Of a stretch of DNA of 64,000 nt, positions 34,424 to 44,103 are shown in pieces. A program made the translations under genes and the position numbers. Each line of letters opens with the position of its first letter. Within the stretch, counting starts at the first letter, position 1. Below the pieces are notes generated by a model. That model was not told where the DNA came from. It saw only the letters and a list, made by a program, of their open reading frames with translations, and did not search any database. The stretch is from positions 1 to 64,000 of the forward strand of contig JAJFFN010000004.1 in NCBI GenBank assembly GCA_021776635.1, written 5' to 3'. Source of the stretch: Robiginitomaculum sp. (GTDB taxonomy: Bacteria; Pseudomonadota; Alphaproteobacteria; Caulobacterales; Maricaulaceae).

Positions 34424-35542
34424 TTATGTCCGACCTGCAAAACCTAAAGGCTCAGGTAAATTCGGTGTTTGTATGACAATAGCTTTGAATAACGTACCCA
34501 TTTCATGCACATCCGTAAGCCGATGAAGTTGCCTGGCAATTTTTGCCTTTGCATCTGGTGATGATTTGGAAAGCGATATGGCCCGCATTTCAATGCCCAG
34601 GCGTGATAAAAATTGGCCTTGTGTGCACGGGCCGAAATTGACCAACTCTGCTTTCTCTGCCCACCTGCCAAGATCAGAAAAATTGACGCGTGCCGTTAAA
34701 TCTGTTCGGCCTGGTTCATCAAGCGGGTCAACTTTTTTATGGTTTTTTAGAGCCTGAAACGTATCGCCAAGCTCTGTTTCATCAAGGCCATAGTCAATAA
34801 ATAATGCTGCGCCGGGATTATCTACAAAACGGCGTTGCAGTGCATCAACGATTTGCCTAAGCCCCGGGTTTATTTCCAAAAGATCATCATCTTTTACTGG
34901 TGGGGTATTCACAGGTAGAAACTTCTGATCAATTTCAGATATTGGGGATTCAGATACGCTGAAAATTAATTTTTCAGGGTTTTCAGGATGCACATCAACC
35001 ATGCGCTCATGCCAGCCTCGTGCACCCTTAAACCTATCTTTCATCACCAATTGACGTAGCGGCAAACAATCAAGATATTCATTGCCAATGACGATGGTTG
35101 GCCCCTCGGGAACCGCGTCCAAATTATCAATCCAACTCACGGGCACACCTGCATTTGCCAATGTTTCGGCTTGTTTTGCTTCAAGCGCACTCGACATTTC
35201 AACCAAATTTAAATTTAAAGCAGCAAAGCAATCCTTATCCAGCCGTGCCGTACGTAACATGTCTGACATCATCACACCGCGCCCCGGGCCATATTCTACC
35301 ACCTGCACGGTTTCTGGCTTTCCCATTCCGCGCCATGTATGTATGAGCCAAAGGCCGAGCACCTCTCCAAACATTTGTGATATTTCTGGCGCCGTGATAA
35401 AATCGCCGTCTACGCCTAACGGGTCACGGGTTGGGTAATAACCTTGCTTCGGGTCAAGCAAACACCAGCTCATATAACTGGCGACACTCATAGGGCCACT
35501 AGATTTAATATGAGCAAGTATGCGGTCTTTAAGCGTTCGCAT
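34424..35542 (-). CDS. MidA/NDUFAF7-family SAM-dependent methyltransferase
   Basis: A 372-residue class I methyltransferase of the MidA family, whose mitochondrial member NDUFAF7 methylates an arginine in a complex I subunit. Recognisable blocks are GPMSVASYMSWCLLDPKQGY, the GDFITAPEISQMFGEVLGLW stretch, the SAM-binding VEYGPGRGVMM and IGNEYLDCLPLRQ. The start overlaps lgt by 14 bases and pgeF begins two bases after the stop, giving a three-gene operon. Substrate in bacteria is inferred. Confidence 0.92.
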   Translation of the reverse strand: MRTLKDRILAHIKSSGPMSVASYMSWCLLDPKQGYYPTRDPLGVDGDFITAPEISQMFGEVLGLWLIHTWRGMGKPETVQVVEYGPGRGVMMSDMLRTARLDKDCFAALNLNLVEMSSALEAKQAETLANAGVPVSWIDNLDAVPEGPTIVIGNEYLDCLPLRQLVMKDRFKGARGWHERMVDVHPENPEKLIFSVSESPISEIDQKFLPVNTPPVKDDDLLEINPGLRQIVDALQRRFVDNPGAALFIDYGLDETELGDTFQALKNHKKVDPLDEPGRTDLTARVNFSDLGRWAEKAELVNFGPCTQGQFLSRLGIEMRAISLSKSSPDAKAKIARQLHRLTDVHEMGTLFKAIVIQTPNLPEPLGFAGRT

Positions 35543-36440
35543 CTGCTTTATCTTTTAACTCTTCATGTGGCCATTCAGACGCTACAGGCGCACGTTTTGC
35601 CGCCCAAAAAATTACGAACAAGCCAATAACTACCATAGGCAATGAGTAGGTCATACCGCGCGTCAGCGGGCCAAACAGAGTTGCATCCGGTTCACGGAAA
35701 AATTCGACGAATATCCTAAAACTTCCGTACATAGCAAGGAACATGCCCGTTGCCAATCCAGGCTTGGTCAAGATTTTAAACTTTCGCGATGCAAGCCACA
35801 ACACAGAAAAAATCACGAAACCTTCGAGGAAAGATTCGTAAAGCTGGCTCGGATGTCGGGGGCTCTGCGGGAAACCATTTTCCGTAAAAATAAACGCCCA
35901 CGGCACATCGGTTACGCGGCCATAAAGTTCTTGATTGACAAAATTGGCCAACCGCACAAGCCCTAGCCCAATCGGGGCAGAAATCGCCAAAATATCGGCG
36001 ACGCGCATCAGTTTTAGTTTGCGAGATTTTGCTAAATAAATGGCGGCCACGCACACACCAAGGAAACCTCCGTGAAAGGCCATGCCGCCTTCCCAAACCT
36101 TGAAAATACGGATGGGATCTTCGATATAGCCTTCGATGCCGTAAAGTAAAATAAACCCGATGCGACCACCAAGAATAATCCCGATCAAACTGAAAAACAT
36201 CAAGTCTTCCAGCATGCGCTTGCTAGGGACTAATACCGGCCCTACAGTCGCTTTGGGGTTTTGCCAAATTGCTTGATTGGCACAACTGCGTTTGGCGTAA
36301 AAATAGGCGCCAAACAGGCCAAGGATATAAGAAATTCCGTACCATTTCACCGATAACGGGCCGATTGCGAATGCTTCAGGCTTTATCCAATCTGGGAATG
36401 TGATGGCTCTTACAAATTCTAGGGAAAATTCTAATATCAT
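35529..36440 (-). CDS. lgt: Prolipoprotein diacylglyceryl transferase
   Basis: A 303-residue inner-membrane enzyme transferring diacylglycerol from phosphatidylglycerol to the lipobox Cys of prolipoproteins, the first step of lipoprotein maturation. Seven or so hydrophobic helices are visible with the Lgt signature GLVRLANFVNQELYG, plus HPSQLYESFLEGF and FREPD. Its substrates include the lipoproteins elsewhere in this window. Divergent from ubiK. Confidence 0.96.
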   Translation of the reverse strand: MILEFSLEFVRAITFPDWIKPEAFAIGPLSVKWYGISYILGLFGAYFYAKRSCANQAIWQNPKATVGPVLVPSKRMLEDLMFFSLIGIILGGRIGFILLYGIEGYIEDPIRIFKVWEGGMAFHGGFLGVCVAAIYLAKSRKLKLMRVADILAISAPIGLGLVRLANFVNQELYGRVTDVPWAFIFTENGFPQSPRHPSQLYESFLEGFVIFSVLWLASRKFKILTKPGLATGMFLAMYGSFRIFVEFFREPDATLFGPLTRGMTYSLPMVVIGLFVIFWAAKRAPVASEWPHEELKDKADANA

Positions 36441-36522
36441 TGCACACTCTATCTATTTCAATTCTCAATGTCCGTGTTATACTGTGAATGCACTTAAGCC
36501 AATAGCAATTACGGAGACCCTG

Positions 36523-36795
36523 ATGCAAACTAAATCACCTGCCTTTGATGATCTGGCCAATCTGATGACCAACGCTTTTGGCGCTGTCAAAGGTGTTGGC
36601 GATGAAGTGAAAGCCGCAGGCCGTGCCCGCGCGGAAAGCTTTATCGCAGAAATGGATTTGGTCAGCCGCGATGAATTTGAAACGGTAAAAATGATGGCCG
36701 CCAATGCCCAGACTGAAATAGCTGAGCTAAAAGCTGAAATTGCCAAGTTAAAGGCACCAAAAAGGCGGACGACAAAAGCCAAGCCTAAAAAATAA
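36523..36795 (+). CDS. ubiK: Ubiquinone biosynthesis accessory factor UbiK (BMFP family)
   Basis: A 90-residue protein with an amphipathic N-terminal helix (FDDLANLMTNAFGAVKGVG) and a C-terminal coiled coil (TEIAELKAEIAKLK) ending in a basic tail, as in YqiC/UbiK. UbiK stimulates ubiquinone synthesis as a scaffold with UbiJ and can promote membrane fusion in vitro. ATG at 36523 has ACGGAGA just upstream; the ORF could extend upstream but that part is not family-like. Confidence 0.87.
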   Translation: MQTKSPAFDDLANLMTNAFGAVKGVGDEVKAAGRARAESFIAEMDLVSRDEFETVKMMAANAQTEIAELKAEIAKLKAPKRRTTKAKPKK

Positions 36796-36797
36796 CT

Positions 36798-37706
36798 TTA
36801 CGGGGTTTCTACTGTTTTTTCTGGGAAAAACGAGACAATCGCATCTGCTATTTCAGTCGGATGTGAGAGGGGTAGCATATGGCCAATACCGTCCAATGTC
36901 ATCAGCTCTGCACCTTTAATTTCTTCGCTAGTGTTCACCCCTACAACATAGGGCACCATTTTATCTTTCGTGCCGTGGATGATCAAGGTCGGCGTCTTGA
37001 TATCACTGGGCGATAAATCACTGGGGGTTAGCGCCTTCATTTCACCGCGAAATGTATCGAGAGAGCCTGGCATTAACAGTAAACTTCGTTGATTATCGAC
37101 CCAACGGCTCGGCATTTTCTCTGCAAACCGCGCCGTAATCGATGCCTTGGCTAAAGGGCCTCCCAACACTGGCAAGCGCAGAGCCCATTCTGCGGCTTTC
37201 ATAGTGTCGCGCTTGCCTTCTATGCGCATGGAAGAACCAACCGCAGCCAAGAGCACAATGAAGGGTGTTTCGGCTTTACGCGCCGCTGTAGATGATTGCA
37301 CAACCCCACCCCCAAATGACCATCCGACGAGCGCAGGGCTTTCTAAACCCATAGCTATAATAAGCGCATCCAACTCGTTTGCATTTGCTTGCATTGTGAA
37401 CTTAGCATCGGCATCCCGCCTTGAGGAATGGCCGTAACCAACACGGTCATACCATGTCACTTGATAACCTTTGCCCACAAGTTCTTCGACGAATTCAGGC
37501 CAATCATTGGCACTGCCCGGCAAACCGTGAACCAAGACGATTGGTTTGCCCTCGCCTTTGGTGAATGTGTTAATTTTAGTGCCGCTTGGCAAAGTAACAA
37601 TATTTCCGGGTGCAGGTGGTTTTGGCGCAGGTAATATTTTCCCCAATACTGTGAGCACGACGAGCAACAACACAATAACGATTATGATTTTCAAGACCAT
37701 TTTCAT
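36798..37706 (-). CDS. Alpha/beta hydrolase, membrane anchored
   Basis: A 302-residue alpha/beta hydrolase with an N-terminal membrane anchor (about 3-23). The nucleophile elbow is GWSFGGG, the oxyanion region HGLPGSANDW, and the late Asp/His occur in IHGTKDKMVPY and GIGHMLPLSHP. Substrate unknown; the anchor places the active site in the periplasm. It converges on ubiK with two bases between the stops. Confidence 0.87.
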   Translation of the reverse strand: MKMVLKIIIVIVLLLVVLTVLGKILPAPKPPAPGNIVTLPSGTKINTFTKGEGKPIVLVHGLPGSANDWPEFVEELVGKGYQVTWYDRVGYGHSSRRDADAKFTMQANANELDALIIAMGLESPALVGWSFGGGVVQSSTAARKAETPFIVLLAAVGSSMRIEGKRDTMKAAEWALRLPVLGGPLAKASITARFAEKMPSRWVDNQRSLLLMPGSLDTFRGEMKALTPSDLSPSDIKTPTLIIHGTKDKMVPYVVGVNTSEEIKGAELMTLDGIGHMLPLSHPTEIADAIVSFFPEKTVETP

Positions 37707-37729
37707 ATTCTTCTCTACATATTTCCCAT

Positions 37730-37756
37730 AAAAAAACGAGCCATTTGGGCCCGTTC
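37730..37756 (-). terminator. Rho-independent terminator of the cytochrome bc1 operon
   Basis: On the minus strand, AACGGGCC and GGCTCGTT pair (one G-T) around a CAAAT loop and are followed by a run of seven T residues. It lies 46 bases after the petC stop and separates the operon from the hydrolase gene. Confidence 0.8.
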
Positions 37757-37801
37757 ATTATGTGTTTAATTGTTCGCTATGGCAATGCCTTAATGTTCCG
37801 C

Positions 37802-38608
37802 CTAGTGTTCAACGTCTTTCCAGACTTCTTTGTAAGTCATGAACAGCAAGAGCGCGAAAATGAACAGGAACAAGAATGTTGCAAAGCCAACCGTCTTGCG
37901 AACCTCCATTTTCGGATCACCAGACCAAGCCAGAAACTCAGTCACGTCACGGGCCATTTGTTCTGAGGTGGCCTTGGTACCATCGGCATATTCAATAAGA
38001 TCATCAAAAAGTGGTGGCGCCATTTTAATCGCACCGCCCGGGAACGCTGCATTATGATACACACCATCATGACTCTCGTCGCTATCATATCCGGTTAGTA
38101 GGGCAAAAATATAATCTGCACCTCCTGTACGCGCCGGAATGATAATAGATAAATCAGGCGGAACCGCACCGCCATTAGATGCAGCAGCTGCAATCGCGTT
38201 CGGGAAAATATCCGGAAACTTATCAGCAGGGATACCAGTATCGTCCATTGGGTCGCCGCTGTCTTGGTCAATACGTTCAACGGTCCAGTCTTTAGCAAAT
38301 GCTTTAACAACTGGGTTATCATTAGGGTTCGGGAATTCCGCATCATAAAACGGGCCGCCCTTATCGCCGAGATGACGAAAGGATAAATGCTCCAGAGCAT
38401 GACAAGACGAACAAACTTCTTTGTAGACCTGATAGCCGCGCTGCATTGCAGGGCGATTATATGTGCCAAACGGACCATTAAAGCCCCAGTTTTGTTTTTC
38501 GATCTTGTGTTCACCACCCCCTGCAGCTTTAGCCGGTATGCTAATAGCAAAAAGCGATGTGGAGGCGATTGCAACAGTGGCAAATGCTTTTGTTATAGTT
38601 TTCAACAT
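37802..38608 (-). CDS. petC: Ubiquinol-cytochrome c reductase cytochrome c1 subunit
   Basis: A 268-residue cytochrome c1 with a signal peptide, haem-binding CSSCH followed by ALEHLS, a downstream methionine axial ligand region (GGAIKMAPPL), and a C-terminal membrane anchor. The ATG at 38608 overlaps the cytochrome b stop by one base; an upstream in-frame extension would run inside petB. Complex III subunit in the inner membrane, facing the periplasm. Confidence 0.95.
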   Translation of the reverse strand: MLKTITKAFATVAIASTSLFAISIPAKAAGGGEHKIEKQNWGFNGPFGTYNRPAMQRGYQVYKEVCSSCHALEHLSFRHLGDKGGPFYDAEFPNPNDNPVVKAFAKDWTVERIDQDSGDPMDDTGIPADKFPDIFPNAIAAAASNGGAVPPDLSIIIPARTGGADYIFALLTGYDSDESHDGVYHNAAFPGGAIKMAPPLFDDLIEYADGTKATSEQMARDVTEFLAWSGDPKMEVRKTVGFATFLFLFIFALLLFMTYKEVWKDVEH

Positions 38609-39861
38609 TATGCGTCTCCCGATAATACGGCTTTGGTAATCGAATCCGGTAGTGGTTTGGTCTTCTCTATCCATCCCATAATCGGCAGGATTGGGAAGAA
38701 ATAAGCAAAGTAATACAAAGTCGCAATTCGCGAAACCCACTTAAAGCTCATACCGTGCTCACCAATAGGAATAGCAATATCGTCCGGAGAATTTGCACCG
38801 CACCAGCCAAGTATAAAGCCCATAACCAAGAATATAATAAAGAACCAACGGGTAATCGGGCGGAATCGCATGGAGCGTACTTTAGCCGTGTCGAGCCAAG
38901 GTAGAACAAATAGAACGGCGATAGCCCCAAACATCAACATAATGCCCATCAACTTGTCGGGCACAGCCCGCAAGATTGCATAGAATGGCAAGAAATACCA
39001 TTCTGGAACGATATGCGGCGGCGTCACCATAGGATTGGCACGCTGATAGTTATCGGCGTGACCTAGAGCGTCCGGTAGATAGAATACGAAAAGTGCGAAA
39101 ATCAGCAAGAATACAGCAATCGCGAAGGCATCTTTCATGGTGTAGAAAGGATGGAACGGCAGTGTATCCGACTTGGATTTAGGCTCGATACCAATAGGGT
39201 TGTTTTGGCCAACATGGTGTACAGCCCAAACATGCAGCCCGACAAGCGCACAAATAATAAATGGCAGTAAGTAATGCAGTGAGAAGAACCGCTGCAAGGT
39301 CGGATTACCAATGGAATATCCACCGAGCAACCATTGTTGCAAACTCTCACCAACGACAGGTATAGCACCAAAAAAGCCTGTAATAACAGTCGCACCCCAA
39401 AAGGACATTTGCCCCCAAGGCAATGTATAACCGAGGAACCCTGTGGCCATCATAACAAGATAAATCAGACAACCGATAATCCATAAGAGTTCTCGCGGGT
39501 TCTTGTAGGAACCATAAAACATGCCCCTAAACATATGGATATAAACGGCCAAAAAGAACATGGACGCCCCAACCGCGTGCATAGGCTGTAAGAGCCAACC
39601 AAATGGTACATCGCGTCTGATGCGCTGTACACTGTCAAAGGCCAGATCAACATCCGGCGTATAATGCATTGCCAAGATAATGCCGGTAATGATCTGCGCC
39701 ATAAGACACAATGTCAAAATACCACCAAATGCGTACCAGTAATTCAGGTTACGCGGGCTTGGAAAACCCATAAAATCAACGCCAAAACGAACGATTGGCA
39801 AGCGTTTATCGAGCCAGCGTTCAGCCGCATATTTCGGCTCATATGTTGAATGTCCACTCAT
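38608..39861 (-). CDS. petB: Ubiquinol-cytochrome c reductase cytochrome b subunit
   Basis: A 417-residue cytochrome b, the haem b and quinone-binding core of complex III. Eight or so helices are visible with the paired haem histidines (HAVGASMFFLAVYIH and HVWAVHH), the Qo-site PEWY in PHIVPEWYFLPFY, and GYTLPWGQMSFWGATVI. Middle gene of petABC; the Rieske gene precedes it by four bases. Confidence 0.97.
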   Translation of the reverse strand: MSGHSTYEPKYAAERWLDKRLPIVRFGVDFMGFPSPRNLNYWYAFGGILTLCLMAQIITGIILAMHYTPDVDLAFDSVQRIRRDVPFGWLLQPMHAVGASMFFLAVYIHMFRGMFYGSYKNPRELLWIIGCLIYLVMMATGFLGYTLPWGQMSFWGATVITGFFGAIPVVGESLQQWLLGGYSIGNPTLQRFFSLHYLLPFIICALVGLHVWAVHHVGQNNPIGIEPKSKSDTLPFHPFYTMKDAFAIAVFLLIFALFVFYLPDALGHADNYQRANPMVTPPHIVPEWYFLPFYAILRAVPDKLMGIMLMFGAIAVLFVLPWLDTAKVRSMRFRPITRWFFIIFLVMGFILGWCGANSPDDIAIPIGEHGMSFKWVSRIATLYYFAYFFPILPIMGWIEKTKPLPDSITKAVLSGDA

Positions 39862-39865
39862 ATTC

Positions 39866-40435
39866 TTATCCTACTTTAATGACAGTATCGGAAATATATG
39901 TATATTCCGGGATTGGTAAGTTTAAAGGTGCCGGACCCTGACGAATGCGTCCCGATGTGTCGTAGTGGGAACCGTGACACGGACAGTACCAACCGCCAAA
40001 TTTACCTTGTGCATCGATTTTGCCCTGCTCACCAACCGGGATACAGCCAAAGTGTGTACACACCCCGACCATAACCAAAAGGCGCTTATCGATGACACCA
40101 GAAGTATTCGGAACGAAACGATCATCATCTGTCTGTGGATCGCGTAAGCTTGCTACGTCAACGGCGTCAGCCGCATCTATTTCGGCTTGTGTCCGGAAAC
40201 GAACAAAAACGGGCTTACCGCGCCAAAGGACTTTTAGCTGTTGACCCTCAGAAATTTTGGAAAGATCAATTTCAATTGATCCGGCCGCGCGTGTATCAGC
40301 GGCGGCGCTCATTTGTGTCACCAGTGGCCAAGCAAATGCACCTGCACCAACTGCTGCAGTTGCCGCCGTAGCTATATATATAAAATCGCGGCGCGTAGGC
40401 TCACCATTCTCGTCAAACTTATCTGTATCAGACAT
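39866..40435 (-). CDS. petA: Ubiquinol-cytochrome c reductase Rieske iron-sulfur subunit
   Basis: A 189-residue Rieske protein. A twin-arginine-like N-terminus (TRRDFIYIATAATAAVG) precedes the membrane anchor, and the [2Fe-2S] motifs are CTHFGCIPV and CPCHGSHYD. The ATG at 40435 is preferred because AAGGA lies five bases upstream, whereas the ATG at 40441 abuts it. First gene of petABC. Confidence 0.96.
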   Translation of the reverse strand: MSDTDKFDENGEPTRRDFIYIATAATAAVGAGAFAWPLVTQMSAAADTRAAGSIEIDLSKISEGQQLKVLWRGKPVFVRFRTQAEIDAADAVDVASLRDPQTDDDRFVPNTSGVIDKRLLVMVGVCTHFGCIPVGEQGKIDAQGKFGGWYCPCHGSHYDTSGRIRQGPAPLNLPIPEYTYISDTVIKVG

Positions 40436-40613
40436 GTTCATCCTTTTCTATGTTTGGAATTTTTATAAAAGATATGACCAAGCATAACTATAAAGAATTC
40501 CCCCTCAAACAAATCTGCGACATTACGCCGCGAATTTGCCTTTACTTAGTCGGTTGTTTAAGGGAAGGACGAGAAAATACCAAGTAAATATCGCCTAGGA
40601 ATCGAAAGTTTTC

Positions 40614-41063
40614 ATGAAAATTGTCCTGTACCAGCCAGATATTGCCCAAAACCTAGGCGCGGCCATGCGGTTATGTGCGTGTTTCGAGGTTTCCTTAGCT
40701 GTCATAGAGCCCTGCGGCTTCCCCCTAACAGCCAAGGCTCTTCGCAGAACAGCTATGGATTACGCCGCAAATACAGAGCTGATTCGCTATAAAAATTGGT
40801 CTGATTTCATCGACAAACAAAACGTAATGGGCGGACGGGTTATCCTGTTGAGCACCAAGGCCAGTACGCCGATTACTGATTTTAAGTTTCGTGAAAGTGA
40901 CATTTTGCTGTTTGGCCGTGAAAGCGCCGGCGTACCAGACGAAGTCCACGCAGCAAGCCACGAGCGTCTCCACATCCCGATTAGTAAAAACGCACGTTCG
41001 CTAAATCTGGTCAGCAGCGCGAGCATAGCATTGTTCGAAGCACTAAGACAGACTGGGTTTTAA
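40614..41063 (+). CDS. trmL: tRNA (cytidine(34)-2'-O)-methyltransferase
   Basis: A 149-residue SPOUT methyltransferase of the TrmL/YibK group, which 2'-O-methylates the wobble base of leucine tRNAs. The fold shows the N-terminal YQPDIAQNLGAAMRLCACF, the central LLFGRESAGVPDEVH and the C-terminal knot IPISKNARSLNLVSSASIALFEALRQ that binds SAM. Divergent from petABC. Confidence 0.94.
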   Translation: MKIVLYQPDIAQNLGAAMRLCACFEVSLAVIEPCGFPLTAKALRRTAMDYAANTELIRYKNWSDFIDKQNVMGGRVILLSTKASTPITDFKFRESDILLFGRESAGVPDEVHAASHERLHIPISKNARSLNLVSSASIALFEALRQTGF

Positions 41064-41161
41064 AAATAACTGACACTATTTACACTTGAGACTCTATCTT
41101 GCAGTAAGTACATAATTGAGATACGTTAGTGCAATAAAATAACAACAAGAATGGATAAAAC

Positions 41162-42226
41162 ATGAAAAAATGGGGAATTCGTATTGGGACCGTACTGCTT
41201 GTTTTGCTCGTACTCGGTTTTGTTTTTAAAGGTAAAATTGTGAATGCCCTGATTAAGTCCAGCATCGCACCCAATGAGAATTTCGCCGCTTACACACCGC
41301 CTCTTGCACCAGATTATGCAAGCGATACTACGTGGGCCGCCCTTCCGCAAAAACAAGGAGGGTCAAATTTTACGCCGGACGAACTTGTCAAAAGTGATGG
41401 CAAAAAAGATGTTGCAGTGTTTTTTATCCATCCTACAACCTATTATTCTAAGCTTGGCTGGAATGCTCCTATTGATGAGGCCGAGTCTAAAGGTCGAATT
41501 GATGATTTAGTCATGCCCGGCCAAGCAAGTGTGTTTAATTTGTGCTGTGATATATATGCACCCTATTACCGCCAGGCAACTTTGTGGTCGTATTGGGTAA
41601 AAGAAGATGGTGGCCAAGATGCATTGGATTTGGCTTATGAGGATGTCGAGCGGGCTTTTGATGCGTTTTTGAGCCGTATTGGCTCACGCCCATTCATTCT
41701 AGCAGGTCACAGCCAAGGCGGACATCATCTTGAAACGCTCCTTACAAAACGGATTAGCGGCACAGGACTTCTTGAGCGGATGATTGCCGCTTACCCTGTT
41801 GGTATTGCCATAAACCCTGAACCATTTTCACAAGCTGCCCCCGATATATCGGTGTGTGAAACAGCGGTACAAACCGGTTGCTTCGTCACATGGAATACGC
41901 GCGGATCAAAATCTGCTATCTGGGATGAAATGAACGGCGCAGTTTGCGTCAATCCACTTAGTTGGAAAGCAGACGGCATTGCTATCTCGGCAGATAAAAA
42001 CTCGGGCTCTTTAACGATTGGCGAGAAAACCCGATTGGATACGGGGGTATCCAGTGCGCAGTGTCAAAAAGACAAGCTCTTGGTGGGTGAATTCCAAACT
42101 GATATTTATGAGGGTCTCAAATTAAATTGGGGTAAAGATAACTTTCATGTCTTAGATTATGGCTTATTCTATGCAAGCATTCGCCAAAACGCGTTTGACC
42201 GCGTTCAGGCCTACCAAGTTGAATAA
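41162..42226 (+). CDS. DUF3089 domain-containing alpha/beta-hydrolase-like protein
   Basis: A 354-residue protein with an N-terminal membrane anchor (about 5-24). DUF3089 features are VAVFFIHPTTYYSKLGWNAP, NLCCDIYAPYYRQATLW and a nucleophile motif AGHSQGGHHLETLL, so it is probably a periplasm-facing hydrolase. Substrate unknown. It stands alone upstream of the convergent DUF885 pair. Confidence 0.85.
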   Translation: MKKWGIRIGTVLLVLLVLGFVFKGKIVNALIKSSIAPNENFAAYTPPLAPDYASDTTWAALPQKQGGSNFTPDELVKSDGKKDVAVFFIHPTTYYSKLGWNAPIDEAESKGRIDDLVMPGQASVFNLCCDIYAPYYRQATLWSYWVKEDGGQDALDLAYEDVERAFDAFLSRIGSRPFILAGHSQGGHHLETLLTKRISGTGLLERMIAAYPVGIAINPEPFSQAAPDISVCETAVQTGCFVTWNTRGSKSAIWDEMNGAVCVNPLSWKADGIAISADKNSGSLTIGEKTRLDTGVSSAQCQKDKLLVGEFQTDIYEGLKLNWGKDNFHVLDYGLFYASIRQNAFDRVQAYQVE

Positions 42227-42256
42227 ACCATAATCCAAGTTCGTTCTTTCTCGGGT

Positions 42257-44089
42257 CTAACCTTTTGCCGCAACCCAAGCATCAACTCGCTCTTCCATAA
42301 TTGACAGTGGAACTGGGCCGGAACTGATAATGACATCGTGGTATTCACGGATATCGAATTTATCGCCAAGCTTCGTTTTAGCTGCTTCGCGCAAGGTTAA
42401 AATTTTGAGCATGCCGATTTTGTAAGCTGTCGCCTGCCCCGGCATAATGATGTAGCGTTCAATAGCTTTGATACAATCATTTTCCGCGTTGGGTGTATTG
42501 TTAATGAGATAATCGATGGCTTCTTGCCGCGTCCACTTTTTATCGTGCAGCCCCGTATCAACAACTAACCGTGCGGCCCGCCAAAGCTCCATAGCAAGGC
42601 GCCCAAAATCTGAATAAGGGTCGGCGTAGAAACCCATCTCTTTGGGTAGGTATTCTGAATACAGCCCCCAACCTTCCGAGTAAGCCGTAAAGCGACCAAA
42701 TTTGCGAAATTTAGGTACGTTTTCCAACTCCATTTGAATAGCGATTTGCATATGGTGCCCCGGAATACCTTCATGATAAGCAAGAGCTTCCATCTGGTAT
42801 TTTGGCATATCGGTAATTTCGTAAAGATTGGCGTAATACGTTCCCGGCGTTGTACCGTCTGCGGATGGTTGGTTGTAAAAAGCTTTGCCCGCAGATTTTT
42901 CGCGAAATGCCTCAACCTTTTTGACAATTAGATCCGCCTTTGGTTTGACGATAAATACATCATCAAGTTTCGTTTTCATTGTCCCGATAATACTATCAGC
43001 ATCCTTTAGATAAGCATCCCTACCTGCATCACTGTCTTCATAATATTGTGCAGGATCATTTTGAACTTTGGCGAAAAACTCTTGCAATGTGCCCTCAAAA
43101 CCAACTTGCTTCATGATGCCGCGCATTTCGCCGTGAATACGGGCAACCTCTGACAGACCGAGGTCATGGATTTCTGTGGCGGACATATCCGTCGTCGTCA
43201 TACGTTTAAGACGGGTCGCATAATATTCCGCCCCGTCCGGTAATTTCCATGCACCATCATCAGTGTTCGCATTCGCCTGCATGATTTTCATTTCTGCAAT
43301 CAGGTTTTCATAGGCAGGTTTAAACGATGTTTGAAACGCGGTTACAGCATCTGTCGTCAGCTTTTCGCGCTGCTCGTCTGTAATGTCTAATTTGCCAATT
43401 TTCTTGGTAAAATCTGCCATCAAAGCTGACGGCTCACCGTCAGTAAATGGCCCGCCAACAATAATGTTTTTGGCATCGCGTATAACATGGGCATAAACAT
43501 AGAGCGGCGGCTGAATACCATTTGCTGCACTGGTTTTTTCGTTTTCAACTTGTACACCTAAATACTCTTTCACGCCGTTCAGCCTTGCAATATAAGCTTC
43601 AGCATCACTGAGCGTATCGACGCGGTGACGGTTAATCAGAAAAGCCGGAATATTGGATTGCACACCAAACATTTGGTTAAATGCATAGCCGTAGTCCCAC
43701 CATTTAACGCCGTCGATTTCTTGCTGGCTTTGGATTTCAGCCAAACGATAAGACAATTGATGATCAGCATCTAAATCGTCCATTTTAAACGTCGCGCGCA
43801 TATGTGCTAAATCGCGTTTCGTTTGCTCAACACCCTCAAGGTAGAAAGCTTTGCTTGGGTCGTTCCATTTGTCATAGTCTTGCTTCATACCCAGCGTGGT
43901 CATAAATTGCGGGCTTTTGTGCACGGCATCCATAAATACGGTTTCGAACCAAGCATCCAGTTTTTGGTTTTGGTTTTGTGTGTCTTCACTGACGGCAGGT
44001 GTTAATGTTTCATCTGCAGGCTTAGTTTCGCTCTGTGAGCACGCGCCTAGAGCTAATACACAAGCGGTAAGTATCAAGTATTTCTTCAT
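42257..44089 (-). CDS. DUF885 family lipoprotein, peptidase-like (copy 1)
   Basis: A 610-residue lipoprotein (lipobox LGACS, Cys about 17). The DUF885 core has the metal-site-like motif YHEGIPGHHMQ and EGWGLYSEYLPKEMG, consistent with a zinc metallopeptidase or hydrolase in the periplasm; the family lacks firm biochemistry. It directly follows copy 2 (14 bases apart), which shares length, motifs and order, so the two are a tandem duplication. Confidence 0.85.
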   Translation of the reverse strand: MKKYLILTACVLALGACSQSETKPADETLTPAVSEDTQNQNQKLDAWFETVFMDAVHKSPQFMTTLGMKQDYDKWNDPSKAFYLEGVEQTKRDLAHMRATFKMDDLDADHQLSYRLAEIQSQQEIDGVKWWDYGYAFNQMFGVQSNIPAFLINRHRVDTLSDAEAYIARLNGVKEYLGVQVENEKTSAANGIQPPLYVYAHVIRDAKNIIVGGPFTDGEPSALMADFTKKIGKLDITDEQREKLTTDAVTAFQTSFKPAYENLIAEMKIMQANANTDDGAWKLPDGAEYYATRLKRMTTTDMSATEIHDLGLSEVARIHGEMRGIMKQVGFEGTLQEFFAKVQNDPAQYYEDSDAGRDAYLKDADSIIGTMKTKLDDVFIVKPKADLIVKKVEAFREKSAGKAFYNQPSADGTTPGTYYANLYEITDMPKYQMEALAYHEGIPGHHMQIAIQMELENVPKFRKFGRFTAYSEGWGLYSEYLPKEMGFYADPYSDFGRLAMELWRAARLVVDTGLHDKKWTRQEAIDYLINNTPNAENDCIKAIERYIIMPGQATAYKIGMLKILTLREAAKTKLGDKFDIREYHDVIISSGPVPLSIMEERVDAWVAAKG

Positions 44090-44103
44090 GGGTTCTTCCT
44101 TCT